A DNA stretch of 53,831 nt from the IMG/VR virus record IMGVR_UViG_3300028735_000012, positions 1 to 53,831 of that record; one strand, 5' to 3'. Each line of letters begins with the position of its first letter. Positions within the stretch are counted from its first letter, which is position 1. This document shows positions 39,651 to 47,883 of the stretch, in pieces. A program made the translations under genes and the position numbers. Under the pieces are notes generated by a model. It made no database searches. It had not been told where the DNA came from and worked only from the letters and a program-made list of their open reading frames with translations. The DNA is from a virus.

Positions 39651-39685
39651 GTAGTTTCTTAGTATACCCTGCTGGCGCGGCCAGC
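39651..39685 (+). promoter_or_regulatory. Late-region motif (site 4) and hairpin before the capsid gene
   Basis: GTAGTTTCTTA at 39651-39661 is followed by GCTGGC (39671-39676) pairing with GCCAGC (39680-39685) around GCG. The motif lies 60 bases from the start, further than at other sites because of the inserted hairpin. The highly expressed capsid gene may have its own transcript end here. Confidence 0.45.
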
Positions 39686-39710
39686 ATCACCAACTGTGGG
39701 AGTGGATTAT

Positions 39711-41006
39711 ATGAGCAAGACAAACAGTACGCCGCCCAGCGCCGCGATTGACTATCTCAAGACGCTCGGCGAAGAGATGAAAAAGCTAAACATCCGTCTA
39801 GAAAAGGCGGCTCTTCCGGCGAGCAAGGCAACCAGCACGCTCAGTGGCAAGAGTGTCGCCGGAGTGAGCGGGCAGGAACTCAACAAGGGGTTCAGCGTCG
39901 AGGGCAATACGGTCATCGCCCCGGACGGCTCTCGCATGCCGCTGACCAAAAGCAAGGCTATCGGTTGGGGCGAGTACCTGAAAGATCTGCACCGGGCTTG
40001 CTCGGCTCCGTTGTCGGACGAGAGCCAAAAGCTGATGGAAAAGCACGGCAGCGTTTTTGCTAAGGATCTGTCAGCCCAGGGGGGTTCGACCGGTGGCTAC
40101 ACGATCCCGCCGCAGTTTGTGGCAACGCTGCTTTCGGTTGCGGCAGAATACGCGCACATCCGGCCCCTGGCGACCATCATGCCGATGGCCTCTAAGACGC
40201 TTCAAGTTCCTGCACTGGACTTAACTTTTGGTCAAAACGGTCGCTCTCCCTTTTTGGGTGGCGTGCAAGCGGCATGGACTGAAGAAGTTGCCGAAAAGGC
40301 CGAGAGTGAACCGGCTTTCAAGCAAGTAGACATGGAAGCGCATGAACTGACGCTGATTTGTAATACCAGTAACGTGCTGGTACAAGATTCGGCTCTAACG
40401 CTTGACGCGGTATTGACTAGTCTATTTGGTATGGCTATTGCCTGGTACGAAGACTTTGCGTTTCTGCGGGGTGACGGTGTTGGCAAACCGCAAGGCATGC
40501 TGGGTTCTCCCTGTGCTGTGGGTGTCAATCGTGGCACGGCGACGACTTTCCGGCTTGTGGACGTGGCCAACATGTGGTCGCGACTCTTGGCACCAAGCAT
40601 GAGCCGCGCGGTCTGGATCGTCAGCCAGAGCGTGATTCCGCAACTGATTCAACTCCAAGGTGCCAACGGTGATGTGGTGTTCATCCCGAACTATGGTGGC
40701 GCGGCTCCCGGCCAGGGCGGTATCACAATGGCTATGCCCGGCACTCTGTTGGGCCGACCGGTGATCGTGACTGAGAAACTTCCGCCCTTGGGCACTCCGG
40801 GCGACGTGATGCTGGTTGATCCAACCATGTACCTGATCGGCGACCGCATGGAAATGGCTCTGGAGGCTAGTCCACACGCTCGCTTTACTCGCAATCAGAC
40901 GGTGTGGCGTGCAATTAAGCGCGTAGACGGCCAGCCTTGGATGACGGCTCCGGCCACGCTGGCTGACGGCGTAACCACAGTTAGCCCGTTTATCTTCCTG
41001 AACTAA
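39711..41006 (+). CDS. HK97-fold major capsid protein
   Basis: A 431-residue protein; the ATG at 39711 follows GGGAGTGG. About 130 N-terminal residues form a helical delta-like domain (AIDYLKTLGEEMKKLNIRLE) probably removed in maturation. The capsid fold follows: TGGYTIPPQFVATLLSVA, ARPLATIMPM-like IRPLATIMP, WTEEVAEKAESEPAF, EDFAFLRGDGVGKPQGML (E-loop to P-domain), GRPVIVTEKLPPLGTPGDV and AIKRVDGQPWM. These patterns are typical of phage capsid proteins of the HK97 family. Position after the S78 protease agrees. Confidence 0.93.
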   Translation: MSKTNSTPPSAAIDYLKTLGEEMKKLNIRLEKAALPASKATSTLSGKSVAGVSGQELNKGFSVEGNTVIAPDGSRMPLTKSKAIGWGEYLKDLHRACSAPLSDESQKLMEKHGSVFAKDLSAQGGSTGGYTIPPQFVATLLSVAAEYAHIRPLATIMPMASKTLQVPALDLTFGQNGRSPFLGGVQAAWTEEVAEKAESEPAFKQVDMEAHELTLICNTSNVLVQDSALTLDAVLTSLFGMAIAWYEDFAFLRGDGVGKPQGMLGSPCAVGVNRGTATTFRLVDVANMWSRLLAPSMSRAVWIVSQSVIPQLIQLQGANGDVVFIPNYGGAAPGQGGITMAMPGTLLGRPVIVTEKLPPLGTPGDVMLVDPTMYLIGDRMEMALEASPHARFTRNQTVWRAIKRVDGQPWMTAPATLADGVTTVSPFIFLN

Positions 41007-41091
41007 ACATCCGCCCGATTCCTGCTTGTGCTTGAAGCAAATAGCAATCAAACATGAGCAGGTTTCACTAACCAACCAGAGGAATTGAGAC

Positions 41092-41523
41092 ATGAGCAGT
41101 AGTTGGCCTAGCGAAAAGATCGGGTTGGTAGCAAAGCTCGCCCCGGTCAATGGCAACAATGCGGCGACACCGACGACTGTATTCCACGCCCGTCATTTTC
41201 ATGAATATATGGCGATTCTGCAAGTGGGCGTGATTGATCAAGCGGTCGATTTTAAGCTCCAGTGTAGCGATGCCCAGAACGGCACCTACACGGACATTCC
41301 CGGCAAAGCAATCACCCAAATTCCTGCTACGGGCGATGGCACGGAGCGGGTGATCGACCTTCTCACGGAAGAGATCCCTGTTGGTCGGCCTTGGATTCGT
41401 GCATTAGTGACAGTAGGCAACGGCACTTCGTCGCTGGTAAGCGTGATCGTGCTGGGCGTGCGTCCGCGTGTTGGTCCGGCCAGCGACAACGACATGGCGA
41501 CTGTGGGCCAGATTGTCCGCTAA
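41092..41523 (+). CDS. Virion protein next to the capsid gene (decoration or connector)
   Basis: A 143-residue protein with AGAGGAATTG before the ATG. The pattern VGVIDQAVDFKLQCSDAQNG, TYTDIPGKAITQI and RPWIRALVTVGNGTSSLVSV occurs in a family I recall directly after capsid genes in many siphoviruses, with a beta-sandwich look. A head-surface decoration role is plausible, but not shown. A terminator-like hairpin follows the stop. Confidence 0.65.
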   Translation: MSSSWPSEKIGLVAKLAPVNGNNAATPTTVFHARHFHEYMAILQVGVIDQAVDFKLQCSDAQNGTYTDIPGKAITQIPATGDGTERVIDLLTEEIPVGRPWIRALVTVGNGTSSLVSVIVLGVRPRVGPASDNDMATVGQIVR

Positions 41524-41534
41524 TTTTTTAGGCT

Positions 41535-41575
41535 CACCCGGCCTGCCAACTTTGGGGCCGGGTGGGTTGGCCCTT
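41535..41575 (+). terminator. Terminator after the capsid operon segment
   Basis: CACCCGGCC (41535-41543) pairs with GGCCGGGTG (41556-41564), with TTGGCCCTTTT downstream. T content after the stem is modest, so it may only attenuate transcription into the neck genes. Confidence 0.6.
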
Positions 41576-41603
41576 TTGCACAGTTTCACAGCGAGCAAAG
41601 ATT

Positions 41604-41927
41604 ATGGCAAAAACCAAGCGTGAACAAGCAAATGATGATCCAGTTGCTTACCTCAAAGCGGCGGGATGGCGGCAGCTGAGTATCGAGGAGCGTCCAAGCA
41701 TTGGCCGCTGCTGGATTCAGCCGCCTCAAGAGCAAAACGCACAAGCGTTTCGTGAGATTGAGCTACCGCCGCTGAAACGAGGCGGTCGTCCGCGTATCGT
41801 CCGGCAGCACATTGTGCAACCGCAAGGGACGTGGTACTTCACGTTGGAAGAGGCCGTTGCGGCACAGTTACAGGCAGATGCTCTTGCGGCTCAGCGGCTG
41901 GCAGCCAAAAGCAATACGCCTGAATAA
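41604..41927 (+). CDS. Hypothetical neck-region protein
   Basis: A 107-residue protein; the ATG at 41604 has only a weak ribosome site (GAGCAAAG). It contains a basic loop (KRGGRPRIVRQHIV) and a C-terminal helix rich in alanine (EEAVAAQLQADALAAQRLAA). Placed between capsid and connector genes, it may be a short head-completion or capsid-linked protein. No family recognised. Confidence 0.6.
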   Translation: MAKTKREQANDDPVAYLKAAGWRQLSIEERPSIGRCWIQPPQEQNAQAFREIELPPLKRGGRPRIVRQHIVQPQGTWYFTLEEAVAAQLQADALAAQRLAAKSNTPE

Positions 41928-41953
41928 TCTATGACCGCTTACGGGAAAAATCT

Positions 41954-42670
41954 ATGACTTTGGCCACGGTCGAGCGATTGCAGGTCAGTCTTGGAGTTTC
42001 TGACTCCAAGGTAGCTGCACTAGATCTCGCCGTGGCAGCAGCCAACCGAGCTGTACTCACTTTTTGCAAGCGGGAGTTTGTACGCACGACGCGAACGGCG
42101 TATCTTTCCGGCACCAATCGTCCAGAGTTGCTTTTGCCTCAGCGGCCTGTGATTGCAATTACTGGCCTGTGGCTGGATTCGAAAGGCTACTACGGCAAGG
42201 GGCCGAACGCTTTCTCGGCCAACACGCAACTTACCGAGGGCGTGCATTATGTGCTGCGCTACGATGACCCTTCGGGAGCAATGCGATCGCTTTCGGGAAT
42301 TGTCGAGCGATTAGGCGGCACGATGGCAGGTGTAGGTTCGCATTCGTGGTGGCCTTCGACAACGGCGGGTGCAGGGGGTGATCTGGCTTTTGCTGCTAGG
42401 CCCGGTTGGCCCGCCGGACGAGGCAACATCAAGGTCACTTACGAATCAGGCTACGACCCGATTCCAGACGACCTCATCAGTGCAGCTGAGCAGATTGCCG
42501 TGTGGATCTATCGCACATTACCTAATGGCGGCATGCCGATGCAAGCTGAGTCCTACGAAGAGTATTCATATACGCAGGCGGTCAACATGCTCAATTCGGG
42601 CGAGCCGATTCTTGGTAGTGCCCGGCAGATTTTGCTGCGCTACCGCGAAGTGCAAGTGTTTGCAGGTTAA
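41954..42670 (+). CDS. Head-tail connector (gp6-like adaptor)
   Basis: A 238-residue protein. The N-terminal helices (ATVERLQVSLGVSDSKVAAL, DLAVAAANRAVLTFCKREFV) and the later GRGNIKVTYESGYDPIPDDL and AEQIAVWIYRT match gp6-like adaptor proteins, which dock under the portal. The insert at residues 60-150 is larger than in the smallest members. It follows the usual order capsid, decoration, adaptor. The ribosome site is GGGAAAAA. Confidence 0.78.
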   Translation: MTLATVERLQVSLGVSDSKVAALDLAVAAANRAVLTFCKREFVRTTRTAYLSGTNRPELLLPQRPVIAITGLWLDSKGYYGKGPNAFSANTQLTEGVHYVLRYDDPSGAMRSLSGIVERLGGTMAGVGSHSWWPSTTAGAGGDLAFAARPGWPAGRGNIKVTYESGYDPIPDDLISAAEQIAVWIYRTLPNGGMPMQAESYEEYSYTQAVNMLNSGEPILGSARQILLRYREVQVFAG

Positions 42671-42708
42671 CCCATTCTTCGCCCACTGTCCCTTGGGGAG
42701 GCATTGAC

Positions 42709-43044
42709 GTGGAAATTCAATCCAGCTTGCAAGCAAGCCAGCCAACACAAGCCATTCTTGTGTTCACCTGCAACAATTCTGAATTTGGCGATATGACCTA
42801 TGACGAAAAACGGGATATCGTGCGTGAGGAGTTGGGACGAGTGTTTCCACATTTGCCGGTGGCTGTAATGCCACCAGGTGTGAGCTTGAAATTTGTCGAT
42901 AGCGTGAGCGGCGAGGACGCTACCCAGGAACGATGCAAAGCGGCGTTGGGAAGCCCGGAAGACGACGAGTTAGACGATTTGGAAGATGATGATTACGACG
43001 ACGAGGACGATTACGAAAAGGGCAGGGTGCCTCATGCTGGATGA
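42709..43044 (+). CDS. Hypothetical neck protein with acidic tail
   Basis: A 111-residue protein starting at GTG with TTGGGGAGG upstream. The N-terminal 80 residues form a compact domain (AILVFTCNNSEFGDMTYDEK, LKFVDSVSGED). The C-terminus is a nearly pure acidic stretch (DDELDDLEDDDYDDEDDY). It overlaps the next gene. Role unknown; the acidic tail could mimic DNA or keep the protein soluble during head assembly. Confidence 0.6.
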   Translation: MEIQSSLQASQPTQAILVFTCNNSEFGDMTYDEKRDIVREELGRVFPHLPVAVMPPGVSLKFVDSVSGEDATQERCKAALGSPEDDELDDLEDDDYDDEDDYEKGRVPHAG

Positions 43045-43429
43045 TGATCGTCTGCGTGATGTCTGGGAACGAGTGTTACCCCGTCCTGAACCAATCACCT
43101 TTTTTTCGCGGCGTTCAGGCAGCAACCAAAACCTGTTTCACGAGTACCAAATTCCGCGTGCTAAACGCAAGCGTCTCAACGAAGAGCAGATTGCCAACCT
43201 CAAAGGCGCGTACCTAGCTAGTCGTTATCGCGTTTGGCAAATCTGGTTGGAGAGCTTGCAAGCGGCCACGGCAGTCAGTGGGGCACCCTTGCCTGTGCCG
43301 GAACCTAAGGTCAATGATCTATTCCGTGATCGCGATGGCATCGAATGGATTGTTGAAGACGTAATTATCAAGCTTCAAGCCAACGAATCGCCACAAGTGC
43401 GCAACTATCTCTGCATCCGCAAGATTTGA
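43034..43429 (+). CDS. Probable head-closure (stopper) protein
   Basis: A 131-residue protein; the ATG at 43034 lies inside the preceding acidic tail gene. The pattern KVNDLFRDRDGIEWIVEDVI near the C-terminus resembles head-closure proteins, which carry an xVxDxDGxxWxV strand, and position after the adaptor fits. The N-terminus has a basic stretch (PRAKRKRLNEEQIANLKGAY). Confidence is moderate because these small neck proteins vary greatly. Confidence 0.5.
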   Translation: MLDDDRLRDVWERVLPRPEPITFFSRRSGSNQNLFHEYQIPRAKRKRLNEEQIANLKGAYLASRYRVWQIWLESLQAATAVSGAPLPVPEPKVNDLFRDRDGIEWIVEDVIIKLQANESPQVRNYLCIRKI

Positions 43430-43437
43430 GAATATTT

Positions 43438-43923
43438 ATGGATTCGATGAATCTATGCTTGGATGTTCTGACTACGCTTTGCTCGGGGCTGATGCTCGAA
43501 GTGGGGCCTGTGGATCCGTTTACCGGACGGGCTGAGAGCGTGACGGTGCAGCGGCGCAAGCTTCCCGGTGTCGGCGAGCGGCTGGATACGGTGCCGCTGT
43601 TGGCCATCTGTCCTGATGAGAGGCAACCTGAGCGAGTGCCATGGGATAGCAGGCCCAGCATGAAGCGCACTTGCGTGATCACGCTGGGGTTGGTGGCCAA
43701 GGGCAATCGCGACCCGATCACGGCCCAAGAACAGTATCCAGTGATCCTCAGCAAAATTGCCAACCTGGTTGCGCATCCGCGCACCCTGCGGGGGCTGATT
43801 CCTGGCTATTTGATGGGCCGCATGCGGGAAGAGACCAACTTCAACCGCGCAGCCTACGCCGAAGGCTACGATTATCTGATTCTCAAGGTGGAACTTGAAA
43901 TCATCGAAGCGTTGACGCTTTAG
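43438..43923 (+). CDS. Probable tail-completion or tail-terminator protein
   Basis: A 161-residue protein. The ATG at 43438 (MDSMNLCL) or the TTG at 43426 could start it; the ribosome site is weak either way. The layout, an N-terminal helix, strands (GPVDPFTGRAESVTVQRRKL), and a C-terminal helix and strand set (YAEGYDYLILKVELEIIEAL), is like small tail-terminator proteins that sit between neck and tube. The position between head-closure and tail genes supports this. No motif is decisive. Confidence 0.5.
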   Translation: MDSMNLCLDVLTTLCSGLMLEVGPVDPFTGRAESVTVQRRKLPGVGERLDTVPLLAICPDERQPERVPWDSRPSMKRTCVITLGLVAKGNRDPITAQEQYPVILSKIANLVAHPRTLRGLIPGYLMGRMREETNFNRAAYAEGYDYLILKVELEIIEALTL

Positions 43924-43926
43924 AGA

Positions 43927-43937
43927 GTAGTTTCTTA
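43927..43937 (+). promoter_or_regulatory. Late-region motif, site 5
   Basis: GTAGTTTCTTA, 29 bases before the start at 43956. Identical to site 4 over 11 bases. Confidence 0.45.
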
Positions 43938-43955
43938 GCAAAGGGGGAACCAGAC

Positions 43956-44516
43956 ATGGCACCGCTTAATGGATTTACACTTGACGCTCGGTTGTCGATC
44001 ACCGGAAATGCTGTCATCAATGGCCAGGGCACGGGTGCTGGGGTAAGCATTCCGGCAACACGCAAACCTATCAATTTTTCGCTGGATTCGTTGCTGTCGC
44101 AAGCGATTGCAAACAATGCTGCGGGCGGCGGCAACCAATTTTACGCCGACATTGTGGATGTCACTGCTGGTGGAACGGCCACGCTCGACCTGCAATCGTT
44201 CACGGACTATTTAGGCCGTTCGGGTGGCGTTTTTGCACGCATCAAGAAGATTGGCTTTTGTCTGCTGCCCGCAAATAAGGGCGGCACGGCGGCTAGCCAA
44301 ATCACGATTGGTGACAGTGGCACCAACGGCAACACCCTGTTTACTGGGGCCAAGGCTCACACACTGATCCTGACCAATGGTCGTGTGATTTGGTGCGATG
44401 ATGTTTCGGCAAGCGGAATTACCGTAAATGCCTCAAATAAAGACGTACTCATCACCAACAACGACAATGCAGTCGCGGCTAAAGTGTTGGTGATCATTGC
44501 AGGCGGGGAATCGTAG
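43956..44516 (+). CDS. Phage virion protein, conserved beta-rich type
   Basis: A 186-residue protein with AAGGGGG upstream. The pattern NQFYADIVDVTAGGTATLDL, FARIKKIGFCLLP, THxLxLTNGRVIWCDD-like and SNKDVLITNNDNAVAAKVLV matches a family of virion proteins I know from siphoviruses (NQADxxxADxRTLA, FARVK). They are beta-rich and probably exposed on the head or tail, but their exact place is unknown. It is preceded by a copy of the late motif. Confidence 0.6.
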   Translation: MAPLNGFTLDARLSITGNAVINGQGTGAGVSIPATRKPINFSLDSLLSQAIANNAAGGGNQFYADIVDVTAGGTATLDLQSFTDYLGRSGGVFARIKKIGFCLLPANKGGTAASQITIGDSGTNGNTLFTGAKAHTLILTNGRVIWCDDVSASGITVNASNKDVLITNNDNAVAAKVLVIIAGGES

Positions 44517-44565
44517 CCCCTCTTGGATTTTTCTTTTGACACTATCTCCATGAGGAGTAGCGATC

Positions 44566-45021
44566 ATGGCACAATTAGCTGGATTCAACGCACAAGTGGA
44601 TATTGACGGTATTCCCTACACCGTAAGCGAATATCGAATCGATGACGAGACGCCGGCGTTGGAAACAACCAACTCTGAGGCGGTGCGTGGCGATGGTAGC
44701 GTGGACCCGGTGGGGGCCGGATATGCTACCAACACGTCCGGCGTGTCTCAGGCCAAAGTGATGCTTAAAACGGCAACATTTGATGATACGAACGATATTT
44801 TTGCTGCACCACTTAGCATTGCGTCAGCAAATGTAGTGGCAGTGTTAATTTACCCTGACGGTCGCGCGGCGGGATTGCCTCACTCTTTCCCGATGTTGCG
44901 GCTGACCAAAGTAACGCCCGAAGGTCAGTCTAACGGCCTACAGCCGATCACGATTGAGGGCGTGACGGATGGCAGCTATTTCTTGCGCAATCAGGATGGT
45001 GTGGGCCGACTTTCGCGGTAA
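44566..45021 (+). CDS. Probable major tail tube protein
   Basis: A 151-residue protein with GAGGAG upstream. The sequence opens AGFNAQVDIDGIPYTVSEYR, with strands throughout (KVMLKTATFDDTNDIF, FPMLRLTKVTPEGQSNGLQP), as in tail-tube subunits made of a beta-sandwich and one helix. Position before the chaperone and tape-measure genes is where the tube gene is expected. The upstream virion gene is the other candidate. Confidence 0.65.
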   Translation: MAQLAGFNAQVDIDGIPYTVSEYRIDDETPALETTNSEAVRGDGSVDPVGAGYATNTSGVSQAKVMLKTATFDDTNDIFAAPLSIASANVVAVLIYPDGRAAGLPHSFPMLRLTKVTPEGQSNGLQPITIEGVTDGSYFLRNQDGVGRLSR

Positions 45022-45061
45022 GGTCAGCCGGTAACACCCCAACTTGAGACGAGGAGTAGCC

Positions 45062-45520
45062 GTGGAACAGCCGATGGAATTCGAGTTTGAGGGGCGCATT
45101 TACAAAATCGGGCGGCGGACGTTCGAGGTGGAGGATCTCTTTCGGCGTTGGCTGGAGCGCAACGCCTTGCTGGCCCTGCAACGGCATGCTGACGCCATAA
45201 ACCCGGTCCAGTACCAACAGCAGATGGACAATTGGGTACGCGACTGTGCCGCTGAGATTTACGACTTCGAGGGCTACCACTCGATGATTGCCCAAACCAG
45301 CCGCACGGGACAAAAGGAGCTTGCCTATCTCACGTTGGGTGCGTTTAACCGCGAGGCCCCGGTGCGTCGTGACGTGATCGAGCGACTGGTGGCCAATCCG
45401 GCCAAGTGGGCTGAATTTTGTGCCATTCAGCGGGCCGTGAATGCGGACCCAAACTCGTCAGCCCCCGAGACACCAAAAACGGAAGCGGGGGCAAGCGAGA
45501 GCAGCAACGTCAACGTTTAA
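45062..45520 (+). CDS. Tail assembly chaperone, first frame
   Basis: A 152-residue protein starting at GTG with GAGGAG upstream; an ATG at 45074 is also possible. It is mostly helical (FEVEDLFRRWLERNALLALQ, WAEFCAIQRAVNADP) with a variable serine-rich end (TEAGASESSNVNV). Genes between tube and tape measure usually encode tail chaperones, commonly with a frameshifted longer form. The second frame (45526) follows in the -1 frame, and both frames overlap from 45418 to 45520. Confidence 0.62.
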   Translation: MEQPMEFEFEGRIYKIGRRTFEVEDLFRRWLERNALLALQRHADAINPVQYQQQMDNWVRDCAAEIYDFEGYHSMIAQTSRTGQKELAYLTLGAFNREAPVRRDVIERLVANPAKWAEFCAIQRAVNADPNSSAPETPKTEAGASESSNVNV

Positions 45521-45525
45521 GACGC

Positions 45526-45969
45526 ATGAAAAAATCTAGCCTCATGGCAATGCTCGAGGACGCCGGCTATCGCATGCACGAGCAAGGACAATTGACACGT
45601 TACTATGTTATTAACGTACTCATGCACAAGCGAAGCAGGGAAGGACAACTGCTAGTGGAGTATCACGAGCCGCCTGAAAAGGTGATGACACACGCCGAAG
45701 AGTTGGCTAGCCTGTTTCGCAAACGAGGCTATCGCGAGTGGCGGATTCCCCAGTTGGTGCAAGAGCAGCTTGCCCGTGAGGCAGAGGCTGAAGCCAAACG
45801 CAAAGCCGAGAAGTTCAAAAAACGCGAGGCGATGCGCAAGAAGCAACGGGGAGATGCGCAGGTGGAAGCGGAAGCAACGGCTCAGGCGATTGCGGAGCTA
45901 GAAGCACATGGCCGATCTCAGACAATTCGCAAGCAACGCGGCGGAGGCCCTGGAGCGACTGCGCAGTAG
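45526..45969 (+). CDS. Tail assembly chaperone, second frame or separate helical protein
   Basis: A 147-residue protein with a weak ribosome site at ATG 45526. The frame is open upstream through the end of the first chaperone gene, so it may be reached by a -1 ribosomal frameshift. It has a short alpha-beta start (LEDAGYRMHEQGQLTRYYVI) and then a long coiled coil rich in Lys, Glu and Ala (EAEAKRKAEKFKKREAMRKK). It overlaps the tape-measure start by 62 bases, another hint of coupling. Confidence 0.6.
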   Translation: MKKSSLMAMLEDAGYRMHEQGQLTRYYVINVLMHKRSREGQLLVEYHEPPEKVMTHAEELASLFRKRGYREWRIPQLVQEQLAREAEAEAKRKAEKFKKREAMRKKQRGDAQVEAEATAQAIAELEAHGRSQTIRKQRGGGPGATAQ

Positions 45970-47875
45970 TGCAGATCTCGCTTCGCTAGGCTTGACTGCC
46001 GCCTTTGAGCGATTGACCCAACGCCTGCAACCGCTTCTCACACAATTGGGGACAGGAAGCGTCTCTGGTGCCCAGACTGCGGCATCGAGATCTGGGGCAA
46101 AGGCCGATAACTTAGCCGCGTCGCTGCCGTTGGTGCTAATCAATCCGCCCGGTGGCGGTGCGGTCTCACCTCCACCACCGCCACCGGGTTCGAGGACGCC
46201 CAGCATCAATACACCATCACTTGCGGATCTTTCACCTGCCACCGTGACTACACCGACGGTCAAGGGGCCGGCTGGGGGACAGGGTGCAGGGTTTCCTTTG
46301 CCTCTCCCGGTTCGCATTGTGTCGATGGATGCCAAAGCGTCGGCGCAGATGGCCGTGCTGGCGTTGCCCGGCCAGGTGGCGACCGTGGCAGCCCAGCAGC
46401 AAAGGCAGGCGGGCGGCGGGGGTGGCATTACGCAATTCGCGCAGAATGCCGGTGCGCAAGGTGCAAGCCTGTTTGCACAACTTAGAGACGCTATGACCGG
46501 CTTTGCGTCATCTGCTGATCCATTTATCAGCTGGCCAACATACAAGGCAAGTGTGGAAGGGCTAAGCATCAGCATTGGGCAGATGTTTACACCTGCCCTG
46601 AATGAAGCTTCTCGATACATCCAGCAAGTAACGGCATATATTGATGGTCTGGATGCGACAACCAAAAGCTACGCGGCCCGCGTGGTGATTACGGGTGTGA
46701 GTGTGCTGGCCGGAGTGGCGGCTTTGTACAAACTTGGTCAAGCTTTTTACGCCGTTGCCGTGGCGGCACGAGCGGCTACGGTGGCCATGATTTCCAACCC
46801 TGTGACGGCGATTATTGCGGCCACGGCGGCGGTGGCGGGCTTGGCGGCGGCTTGGTATCTGGCGTCCAACAACGCCAATAGTGCCGCTACGGCGGCGGGC
46901 AAAGTGGCGGGGGTAATTGCAGGATTGCGTGATGCCGGCAGTGCTGAACCGCAAGTCACAGATTTGCGAAAGGTTTCTCCCGAAACGCGAAAGCTCATCG
47001 AGTCAGCTTCGCAGAAAAAATCCCCGACTATTTTGGGGCAAGCCCGAGAAGCACTAGATAAAGAAGCAGAAGAAGCAAAGCAAGCGTTTGAAAAAGCAGA
47101 CGCCGTTTACAAGGCGACACAATCGCAACGTGACACCGCCTATGCTTTTGACGCTGCGATTAGCAAGGCATTTGCGGAAAATGTACGAGAAGCGTCTCGC
47201 ACGATTAGCTTGTTTAACGCATATCCAAGCCTCAGAGAGGGGGAAATTCCTAAAGGTGTTCAGCTTACTCCATTTCAACAAGCTGTTTTGCGTGAACGCC
47301 CTAAGACAATGGAGCAGGTGCGACGGGTTGTAGGCGCAGAAGCCGACGCCAGAATGTCAAGCACCCTAGTGCAGGAAGCGGCTAAATTGCCCGACGCGAT
47401 CAGAGATCGTGTCGTGCAGGAGTTTCGCAGTGACATCCCATCAACGTATTTTACTCAAGGCTATACGTCTGCACCTCTGGGAGTGTTAAAACAAAAACGT
47501 CCTGAACTGTTAGATGCTCGCAATCTAAGTTTTCCGATTAATCCTGCCGGCAGTGTGATGGTTGACTACGGCATTTCTCGCACACTGACACAAGCACGTG
47601 AGCGATTGGACGCCATTTCACGATTGCAAAATGCCGTAGGGGGTGGTGGCACCACAGGTGGCCCGATGCAAGCGTTAGGCAGTCTACCTGCACCGGTGAT
47701 TTCCAGCAGTGAAGCGTTAGCCGATCGGCTTCAAATTGCTGCTCTCAAAGGTGACGATTTGCAAGCGGCTAACATGGCTAAGCAGTTACAAGCTCTGGAG
47801 CAATCCAATGTGCTTTTGAAAGAAGTAAAAGACGCGATTCGTGATCTTCGCATCTTACCACAGTGGATGTATTAG
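45908..47875 (+). CDS. Tape measure protein
   Basis: A 655-residue protein with GGAG upstream of the ATG at 45908. It is helical over most of its length, with a proline- and glycine-rich linker (residues 80-130) and hydrophobic stretches near 258-325 (SVLAGVAALYKLGQAFYAVA, TAIIAATAAVAGLAAAWYLA), as in tape measures that may insert in the host membrane. Its length fits a tail of roughly 100 nm by the usual 0.15 nm per residue. Residues 119-130 are the site matching the mini-CRISPR spacer. Confidence 0.88.
   Translation: MADLRQFASNAAEALERLRSSADLASLGLTAAFERLTQRLQPLLTQLGTGSVSGAQTAASRSGAKADNLAASLPLVLINPPGGGAVSPPPPPPGSRTPSINTPSLADLSPATVTTPTVKGPAGGQGAGFPLPLPVRIVSMDAKASAQMAVLALPGQVATVAAQQQRQAGGGGGITQFAQNAGAQGASLFAQLRDAMTGFASSADPFISWPTYKASVEGLSISIGQMFTPALNEASRYIQQVTAYIDGLDATTKSYAARVVITGVSVLAGVAALYKLGQAFYAVAVAARAATVAMISNPVTAIIAATAAVAGLAAAWYLASNNANSAATAAGKVAGVIAGLRDAGSAEPQVTDLRKVSPETRKLIESASQKKSPTILGQAREALDKEAEEAKQAFEKADAVYKATQSQRDTAYAFDAAISKAFAENVREASRTISLFNAYPSLREGEIPKGVQLTPFQQAVLRERPKTMEQVRRVVGAEADARMSSTLVQEAAKLPDAIRDRVVQEFRSDIPSTYFTQGYTSAPLGVLKQKRPELLDARNLSFPINPAGSVMVDYGISRTLTQARERLDAISRLQNAVGGGGTTGGPMQALGSLPAPVISSSEALADRLQIAALKGDDLQAANMAKQLQALEQSNVLLKEVKDAIRDLRILPQWMY
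46262..46297 (+). other. Protospacer-like site matching the mini-CRISPR spacer
   Basis: Thirty-six bases in the tape-measure gene match the spacer at 29 positions; spacer positions 16-30 are identical (GGACAGGGTGCAGGG). Mismatches fall at spacer positions 3, 6, 11, 12, 15, 31 and 36. In frame, the spacer reads KGPVGGQGAGLP and this gene KGPAGGQGAGFP. The three bases 5' of the site are GTC. Confidence 0.85.
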
Positions 47876-47883
47876 GAGATGCT

